Shown: positions 5,851 through 10,354 of the stretch, in pieces
Numbering within the stretch: position 1 is the first letter of the stretch
Layout of the letters: each line of letters opens with the position of its first letter
NCBI GenBank assembly: GCA_030625905.1
Contig: DAOUQA010000075.1
Span: 1-10,354 of the forward strand
DNA from: Kiritimatiellales bacterium
Lineage (GTDB): Bacteria; Verrucomicrobiota; Kiritimatiellia; Kiritimatiellales; Pontiellaceae
Length of the DNA stretch: 10,354 nt
Direction: 5' to 3'
Made by a program: the position numbers and the translations under genes
Notes under the pieces: generated by a model
Told to the model about the DNA's origin: nothing
Databases searched by the model: none
Seen by the model: the letters and a program-made list of their open reading frames with translations, nothing else

Positions 5851-7212
5851 ATGATTGGAATTTTGTTTGCAACGGAGATGGAGGCGAAGCCGTTCCTTGA
5901 CCGGGGCGAGGCACCGGGCGTGGTTGCCGTAGTGTCCGGCATGGGTATGGAGGCGGCGCGCATTGCCGCAGAAAAGCTGATCAGGGAAAACGGCTGCACA
6001 ACCATCATCAATGCCGGCGTATGCGGTGCGCTCGACGATTCCCTCGAACGTGGCTCGGTTCACCGTGTTTTATCCGTTGGCGTAGATGGGACGACCGGCT
6101 CCGTTGTACTGGGCAAAAAAGGGTTGCGACTTGTAACTGTTGAAAAACCCGTATTCCAGCCGGACCGGAAAAAGGAACTCTCCAAGCAGGCCGATCTCGT
6201 CGACATGGAGGGTTATGCTGTTGCCCGCGTCTGTGAAGAACACAACATTCCCTGCATCCTGATTAAGGGGGTAACGGATTTTGGCGACGGCAACGGCAAG
6301 GCCGATATCCAAAAACACATTGACTCCGTTTCCAAAACAGTGGCTGAGAAAGTAGATGGAGCGTCCCGCTCCATTGCAACGAAGCGAGACGCTCCATCTA
6401 CATTGCAAAAGCTCCACTCCTTTACAAAAATCGAACACACGATCTTTAGTCTTCCGCTGCTGTTTGCCGGGGCATGGCTCGGGGCGGGGGGCATGCCGTC
6501 GATCAAGGTCTTGTTGCTTATCGCCCTCATCGGCCTAGGCGCACGCATCTTCGGCATGGCCGTTAATCGCATCCTCGACAAAAACATCGACGCCAAGAAT
6601 CCACGCACGAAAAACCGCGAGCTACCCTCCGGCAAGCTCTCTTTGGCGCAGGGTGTTGCCGTGGCGTTGGCTGGGCTGGTCATTTATTTTGCTGGATGCG
6701 CGCTTTTGGGCGAAACCGTCCTCAAGTTATCCCTCGTTCCCTTGGTTCCGCTGGCGCTCTATTCCCTCCTCAAGCGGTTCACTCCGCTGTGCCACTATGG
6801 CATTGGCGTATGTCTGGCGGCCGCGCCACTCGGCGCGTTTGTGGCGGTAACGAACAGTCTGGCATTCACGCCTGAGGTGGTGCTGCTGGCCATCTTTACC
6901 TTCTGCTGGATCAGCGGCTTCGACATTATCTACGCGCTGATGGATATCGACTTCGACCGTGCCAACGGTGTACGCAGCATTCCGGCATCGCTCGGCTCCA
7001 CCGGTGCGCAGTTGGTTGCAGCCATCACGCATCTGGTCTCCATAGCCGCCTTGCTTTTCCTTGTCGATGGCTGGCTTTCTGGAATTGCGGCGGCAGTGTC
7101 CATCGCGGCCTTTGGCGCGGCCTACTTGCCTGCCATCCCCGTGCATGTTAGGTTTTTCCCGATCTCCGCCATCGCCGGCATCGCCGGCGCGCTGGTGGTG
7201 CTGTTGCGATAG
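5851..7212 (+). CDS. mqnB-mqnP: Futalosine hydrolase fused to UbiA-type polyprenyltransferase (MqnB-MqnP)
   Basis: Residues 1 to about 167 are MqnB, a nucleosidase-family enzyme that removes hypoxanthine from futalosine. Seen are MIGILFATEMEAKPF, VSGMGMEAA, NAGVCGAL, VDMEGYAVARVCEE and LIKGVTDFGDG. Residues 191-453 are a UbiA-superfamily membrane prenyltransferase with both Asp-rich motifs, NRILDKNIDAKNP and DIIYALMDIDFD, and about eight hydrophobic segments. It is expected to attach the polyprenyl tail to dihydroxynaphthoate. The linker, residues 168-184 (VDGASRSIATKRDAPST), is encoded by a hairpin repeat. I chose ATG 5851 because MIGILFATEMEAKP is the usual MqnB beginning; an in-frame ATG at 5794 lies inside the upstream palindrome and would add 19 unsupported residues. 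No clear Shine-Dalgarno sequence sits at 5851. MqnB is cytosolic, so the fusion would tether it to the membrane. Confidence 0.92.
   Translation: MIGILFATEMEAKPFLDRGEAPGVVAVVSGMGMEAARIAAEKLIRENGCTTIINAGVCGALDDSLERGSVHRVLSVGVDGTTGSVVLGKKGLRLVTVEKPVFQPDRKKELSKQADLVDMEGYAVARVCEEHNIPCILIKGVTDFGDGNGKADIQKHIDSVSKTVAEKVDGASRSIATKRDAPSTLQKLHSFTKIEHTIFSLPLLFAGAWLGAGGMPSIKVLLLIALIGLGARIFGMAVNRILDKNIDAKNPRTKNRELPSGKLSLAQGVAVALAGLVIYFAGCALLGETVLKLSLVPLVPLALYSLLKRFTPLCHYGIGVCLAAAPLGAFVAVTNSLAFTPEVVLLAIFTFCWISGFDIIYALMDIDFDRANGVRSIPASLGSTGAQLVAAITHLVSIAALLFLVDGWLSGIAAAVSIAAFGAAYLPAIPVHVRFFPISAIAGIAGALVVLLR
6352..6401. repeat. Hairpin repeat at the MqnB-MqnP junction
   Basis: Arms 6352-6372 and 6381-6401 are inverted at 19 of 21 positions (first 14 perfect, GTAGATGGAGCGTC) with loop ATTGCAAC. 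It lies exactly between the end of the nucleosidase domain and the start of the prenyltransferase domain, and it reads through in frame. Confidence 0.9.
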
Positions 7213-7219
7213 AATGGTT

Positions 7220-7280
7220 GCAACGGATTGATATAAGCAACGGATGGACAGGAGATCCGCTGCTTATATCAATCCGTTGC
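7220..7280. repeat. Intergenic palindrome copy B (GCAACGGAT family)
   Basis: The left arm 7220-7245 is identical to the left arm of copy A. The right arm 7255-7280 carries the same single T to C change as copy A. The loop is GGACAGGAG. It lies 7 nt after the mqnBP stop and 16 nt before the ubiX ATG. The flanks show no target-site duplication. Confidence 0.93.
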
Positions 7281-7296
7281 TGAAAAAGGACTTGTT

Positions 7297-7857
7297 ATGG
7301 ATTTGGTTGTGGCAATGACGGGCGCGTCGGGTGCGCTGGCGACGAAGCTGTTGATTGAAAAGTCGCAGTGGCCGGTGACGCTAGTGGCGAGCCGGATGGG
7401 CCGCGTGGTCTACGAGCAGGAAGTCGGCCCTTTCGCCGAGCTTGAGGCACTGGCGGCCAAGGTGTGGAGCGACGCCGACCTGACCGCGCCGATTGCATCC
7501 GGGTCGGTTCCAACGGCGGGGATGGTGATCGTGCCATGCTCGGCCAATACGCTCGGCAAGGTGGCTGCGGGCATTGCCGACTCGCTCGTAACGCGCGCGG
7601 CGCACTGCCAGTTGAAAGAAGGGCGCAAGCTGGTGCTCTGTGTGCGCGAGGCGCCGTGGACGCTGATGAATGCGCAATCCGCCGCCACGGTGGCTGCGGG
7701 GGGCGGAACCATTATGCCCATCTCGCCGCCATACTACATGGCCAAAGGCCGCAATCCCAGCGAGGTGTCTGTTACCGAAATGCTCGGCTACTATGTTGAC
7801 CACGTCCTCTCCCTCTTCGGGCAAACTGCACCACAGACTTGGGCGGATGTGCGGTAG
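7297..7857 (+). CDS. ubiX: UbiX-type flavin prenyltransferase
   Basis: UbiX joins a dimethylallyl group to FMN to make prenylated FMN, the cofactor of UbiD decarboxylases. In this cluster it should serve the UbiD-family product downstream; some authors call the menaquinone version mqnM. Visible motifs are MTGASGA (7-13) for the FMN phosphate loop, PCSANTLGKVAAGIADSL from residue 80, TRAAHCQLKEGRKLVLCVRE with R117-E-A-P120, and GTIMPISPPYY. The length of 186 residues is normal. The Shine-Dalgarno sequence AAGGA lies 6 nt before ATG, just after palindrome copy B. The stop is 5 nt before the left inverted repeat of the GxxExxY cassette, so a transcript would continue into it. Confidence 0.94.
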   Translation: MDLVVAMTGASGALATKLLIEKSQWPVTLVASRMGRVVYEQEVGPFAELEALAAKVWSDADLTAPIASGSVPTAGMVIVPCSANTLGKVAAGIADSLVTRAAHCQLKEGRKLVLCVREAPWTLMNAQSAATVAAGGGTIMPISPPYYMAKGRNPSEVSVTEMLGYYVDHVLSLFGQTAPQTWADVR

Positions 7858-7867
7858 GGATGTTTTT

Positions 7868-7893
7868 GCAACGGATTGATATAAGCAACGGAT
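7868..7893. repeat. Left inverted repeat of the cassette
   Basis: GCAACGGAT, TGATATAA, GCAACGGAT, identical to the left arms of copies A and B. The five T residues just before it (7863-7867) extend the inverted match to 31 bp. Confidence 0.95.
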
Positions 7894-7903
7894 AGGAAGC
7901 TGG

Positions 7904-8698
7904 ATGACTGGAAAACTTTTGCATGAAGAGATTACGAGACAAGTAATCGGCGCAGGGATGGATGTTTTTAATTCAGTTGGCCCTGGGTGGGATGAGTGGG
8001 ACTACCATCGCACCATGTTGAAGGCTCTTGCCGACAGGGGATTAAAGGCCGAAAGCCATTTGCGTGGGAATCTCATGCATCGAGGCGAGTGCGCAGATCG
8101 TTTCGAGTTGGATATCATGGTTGAAGACAAGGTGATTCTTGAGCTTAAACATATCCGGGAGGGTTTTGCGTCCGAACACTATGTCCAGCTGATTAATTAT
8201 TTGAAGTTTTGGAAGAAGGATCTTGGCTTGCTGATGAATTTTGGAGGAGATCGTTTATATTTCAAGCGGGTTCCGTATACACCAAGAAAAGGAACGATTG
8301 GAGTTGCAGGAAAGTGGAGCGACCTGCAAGAGGAGTGCCCCGAACTATTAAATACGATAAAGGACGCTTGTTTCCATATTCTGGCGGAGCATGGCTTGGG
8401 CTACAGCAGAAATACATCTGAAAAGCTGTTGATGCGTGAATTGAAATTCTTGGATGTGGAAATCAATAATCCGTTGGTTGACTTGGCTTATGGAAACCTC
8501 AAGCTGGGCGAGCGACATGCGGGGGCTTTTTCGGCAGATTCTCGTCTCATGCTAAAAGCGAGTGCTTTGCCTGAAAATACAAGTTCAGTGGATTTAGCTA
8601 GATTGAAAAGTTGCATGGCTCAAGTTGATATCCCTTTGGGGTTGTTGGTAAATTTCGGAAAATCAGTTCTGCTCTTGCGGGCAATAAAAATGATGTAG
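7904..8698 (+). CDS. GxxExxY protein, tandem two-domain form
   Basis: GxxExxY proteins are widespread small proteins of unknown role with a PD-(D/E)xK nuclease-like core. The first domain (about 1-130) has the signature G28-W-D-E31-W-D-Y34, then LDIMVEDKVILELK with D70, E80 and K82 spaced as nuclease metal ligands, then QLINYLKFW and LLMNFGGDRL. The second half (about 155-264) repeats the plan in decayed form: GYSRNTS at 166-172 replaces G..E..Y, the acidic residues of the core are not evident, but PLGLLVNFGKSVLLLRAIK closes it. Usual family members are a single domain of about 120-140 residues, so this is a duplication or fusion. The Shine-Dalgarno sequence AGGAAG is 4 nt before ATG. Base composition is lower in GC than the flanking genes, which suggests transfer. 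A role in menaquinone synthesis is not expected. Confidence 0.87.
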   Translation: MTGKLLHEEITRQVIGAGMDVFNSVGPGWDEWDYHRTMLKALADRGLKAESHLRGNLMHRGECADRFELDIMVEDKVILELKHIREGFASEHYVQLINYLKFWKKDLGLLMNFGGDRLYFKRVPYTPRKGTIGVAGKWSDLQEECPELLNTIKDACFHILAEHGLGYSRNTSEKLLMRELKFLDVEINNPLVDLAYGNLKLGERHAGAFSADSRLMLKASALPENTSSVDLARLKSCMAQVDIPLGLLVNFGKSVLLLRAIKMM

Positions 8699-8701
8699 GC
8701 C

Positions 8702-8727
8702 ATCCGTTGCTTATATCAATCCGTTGC
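8702..8727. repeat. Right inverted repeat of the cassette
   Basis: Exact reverse complement of 7868-7893, lacking the T to C change found in the right arms of copies A and B. The A-run that follows (8728-8732) pairs with 7863-7867, and its continuation leads into the Shine-Dalgarno sequence of the ubiD-family gene. Confidence 0.95.
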
Positions 8728-8744
8728 AAAAAAAGGATTTTGTC

Positions 8745-10354
8745 ATGTTTAGGGATTTGAGGGAGTTTGTTCAGGCGCTGGAAGAGAAGGGCGATCTGGT
8801 GCGGATCAAGGCGGCGGTCGATCCGGATCAGGAAATCACGATCATCCAGCACAAGGTGTTGGCCGCGGGCGGTCCGGCGCTGCTGTTCGAGAATGTGAAA
8901 GGCTCGCCGTATCGGCTGGTGAGTAATCTCTACGGAACACCGGAACGTGTCCGGATGGTTTTTGGCCGCGATCCGGCGGAGATCGGCGAGGAGATGGCCG
9001 GGCTGGCGGAAAAATTGATGCCGCCCACACCTGCGCAGGTGTGGGGAAACCGTTCCGCCATCCGCAAGATCCTCCGGAGCCGCATGAAGACGGTGCGCTC
9101 TGGGCCGGTGCTGGAAACGGTTCACGAACCAGCCAACCTAAACGAGCTGCCGGTTCTGAAATGCTGGCCGCTCGATGGCGGGCCGTTTTTTACGCTTCCG
9201 CTGGTGCATACGGTCGATCCCGAAACGGGCGGCGGCAACCTCGGGATCTACCGCATGCAACGGTACGACGATTGCTCGACCGGCATGCATTGGCAGATCG
9301 AGAAGGGCGGGGGATTCCATTTCAAGAAGGCGGTTGGGCTCGGGCAGCCGTTGCCGATCAGCGTGGCGCTGGGGGGGCCGCCCGCGCTGACCTTTGCGGC
9401 AATCGCGCCGTTGCCGGAGGGGATCGACGAACGCCTTCTGGCCGCACTGATGCTGGGTCGCCCACTGGAGGTGCTGGATCGCAAAACCACGGGGCACAGA
9501 ATTTCATCGCAGGTTGAATTTCTCATCGAAGGCACTGTAACGCCGGGCGACGAGTGTCGTGAGGGACCATTCGGCGACCACCTCGGACACTATTCCCACT
9601 CGGCCGATTTCCCCGTATTCCGCGTTGACCGCGTACTGGCGCGCAAGGATGCCATCTATCCGGCCACCGTGGTCGGTAAGCCGCCGCAAGAGGATTTTTA
9701 TATTGGAAACGCACTGCAGGAAATGTGCGTTCCGCTGTTGAAGATAATGAGGCCTGCCATCGTGGATCTGTGGTCGTATGCCGAGACCGGCTTCCATCCG
9801 CTGGCGGCAATGGCCGTGAAGCAGCGTTACGGCAAGGAGGCACTCAAGCATGCATTTGGCATTCTTGGCGAGGGGCAGCTTTCGTTGACCAAGGTACTGA
9901 TGGTGTGTGACGAGGATGTGAATGTTTGCGATTTTTATTCGGTTAGCCGCGCGTTGCGCGAGCATCTGGATCCGCTCGACGGCGTGCATCTGATTGCGCC
10001 GACCGCACAAGACACGCTCGACTTTACCGGCCCCGCAATCAATTTTGGTAGCCGCCTGTTGTTGCTGGCCAATAAGGGGAAGGATTCGCCATTGCGTCCT
10101 GCCCCGCCTCCGCCGCCGAAGCCGTCGGAAGTGCATCCAGGCATTCGCGATATTCGTGCATTTGGCGAAGGGGTGTTGATGGTACAGGTGGCCAAGGGGT
10201 GGAACCGCGACGAAATTCAGAAGTCGCTCGCAGGCCATCCGGTTGCGAAGCAATATATCCTTCAGGTGGCGGTTTCCGAAGACGTCGATATTCACGACGA
10301 CATGATGGCGCTGTGGGGCTGGTTCACGCGCTTCGATCCCTACATGGACATCCA
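8745..10354 (+). CDS. ubiD: UbiD-family decarboxylase, probably menaquinone-specific (partial, runs off the right edge)
   Basis: Members use prenylated FMN to decarboxylate aromatic acids. Here the expected substrate is the prenylated dihydroxynaphthoate made by MqnP (this role is also called MqnL). Seen are FRDLREFVQALEEKGDLVRI at the start, GGGNLGIYRMQ with R170, and EGPFGDHLGHYS with E273 and D278 in the positions of the catalytic Arg-Glu-acid set. Also seen are DFPVFRVDRVLARKDAIYP and, near the edge, LWGWFTRFDPYMD. 536 codons are present and no stop is reached, so little is likely missing. A proline run (RPAPPPPPKP, about 450) interrupts the late part. A 22-bp palindrome encodes PTPAQVW near residue 95. 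ATG 8745 is preceded by AAGGA with a 7-nt spacer, right after the cassette's right repeat. Confidence 0.93.
   Translation, partial: MFRDLREFVQALEEKGDLVRIKAAVDPDQEITIIQHKVLAAGGPALLFENVKGSPYRLVSNLYGTPERVRMVFGRDPAEIGEEMAGLAEKLMPPTPAQVWGNRSAIRKILRSRMKTVRSGPVLETVHEPANLNELPVLKCWPLDGGPFFTLPLVHTVDPETGGGNLGIYRMQRYDDCSTGMHWQIEKGGGFHFKKAVGLGQPLPISVALGGPPALTFAAIAPLPEGIDERLLAALMLGRPLEVLDRKTTGHRISSQVEFLIEGTVTPGDECREGPFGDHLGHYSHSADFPVFRVDRVLARKDAIYPATVVGKPPQEDFYIGNALQEMCVPLLKIMRPAIVDLWSYAETGFHPLAAMAVKQRYGKEALKHAFGILGEGQLSLTKVLMVCDEDVNVCDFYSVSRALREHLDPLDGVHLIAPTAQDTLDFTGPAINFGSRLLLLANKGKDSPLRPAPPPPPKPSEVHPGIRDIRAFGEGVLMVQVAKGWNRDEIQKSLAGHPVAKQYILQVAVSEDVDIHDDMMALWGWFTRFDPYMDI
9024..9045. repeat. Perfect 22-bp palindrome inside the ubiD-family gene
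   Basis: CCCACACCTGC is followed directly by its reverse complement, with the centre between 9034 and 9035. It belongs to the same CACACYTGCGCARGTGTG group as the palindrome in mqnD. It encodes PTPAQVW in frame, between LMP and GNRS. Confidence 0.92.

Larger units (their letters stand above)
7863..8732 (+). mobile_element. Inverted-repeat cassette carrying one GxxExxY gene
   Basis: Perfect 31-bp inverted repeats, 7863-7893 and 8702-8732, enclose a single gene. Their inner 26 bp are the GCAACGGAT family arms seen as closed hairpins between the upstream genes. Only 10 nt, including a Shine-Dalgarno sequence, separate the left repeat from the start codon, and 3 nt separate the stop from the right repeat. 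No transposase is present, so it would have to move in trans, or it may have formed another way. I see no target-site duplication. It sits between ubiX and the ubiD-family gene without breaking either. The enclosed gene is visibly more AT-rich than its neighbours. Confidence 0.75.

Noticed and set aside
5770..8727. A CRISPR array, because similar units recur.
   Set aside because: The units are inverted pairs about 600-1,450 bp apart with genes between them. There are no regularly spaced direct repeats with unique spacers.
7858..8740. Target-site duplications around the GxxExxY cassette.
   Set aside because: The flanking T-run and A-run are inverted, not direct. They only lengthen the inverted repeat, and no direct duplication was seen.
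9504..10295. A 263-codon minus-strand open frame.
   Set aside because: It lies opposite the well-supported ubiD-family coding sequence and its product shows no family features.

Overview
The window looks like a chromosomal stretch of a moderately GC-rich bacterium that makes menaquinone by the futalosine route. Gene content, protein style and repeat load suggest the PVC superphylum (Kiritimatiellota/Verrucomicrobiota-like). That placement is inference and not proven.

Layout. (1) 1-1549, minus strand: a single uninterrupted reading frame begins as a CCA tRNA nucleotidyltransferase and runs, with no stop, into a REP-associated tyrosine transposase (RAYT) bracketed by double-hairpin REP palindromes. 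It leaves the window at the left edge. (2) 1620-3218, plus strand: dsbD, a thiol-disulfide electron carrier, behind a good promoter that overlaps a perfect inverted repeat. (3) 3233-4863, minus strand: an unrecognised multi-pass membrane protein and an unrecognised secreted protein, separated by a long inverted-repeat element. (4) 4955-10354, plus strand: a late menaquinone cluster made of mqnD, an mqnB-mqnP fusion, ubiX and a ubiD-family decarboxylase (partial). MqnB and MqnD make the 1,4-dihydroxy-6-naphthoate ring. The UbiA-type domain prenylates it, UbiX supplies prenylated FMN, and the UbiD homolog removes the carboxylate.

The striking aspect is the density of palindromic elements, many placed inside or tightly against genes. 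One family (the 9-mer GCAACGGAT, spacer TGATATAA, the 9-mer again, in inverted pairs) sits in the mqnD/mqnBP and mqnBP/ubiX gaps as short hairpins. In the ubiX/ubiD gap the same two arms lie far apart and enclose exactly one gene, a tandem GxxExxY protein, with 10 and 3 nt to spare. This looks like a minimal inverted-repeat gene cassette inserted in a menaquinone operon. Other palindromes lie in frame inside coding sequence: REP pairs inside cca, two perfect palindromes sharing the core CACACYTGCGCARGTGTG inside mqnD and ubiD, and a 21-bp-stem hairpin that encodes the MqnB-MqnP linker. This resembles, by analogy only, the in-frame palindromic elements known from Rickettsia.
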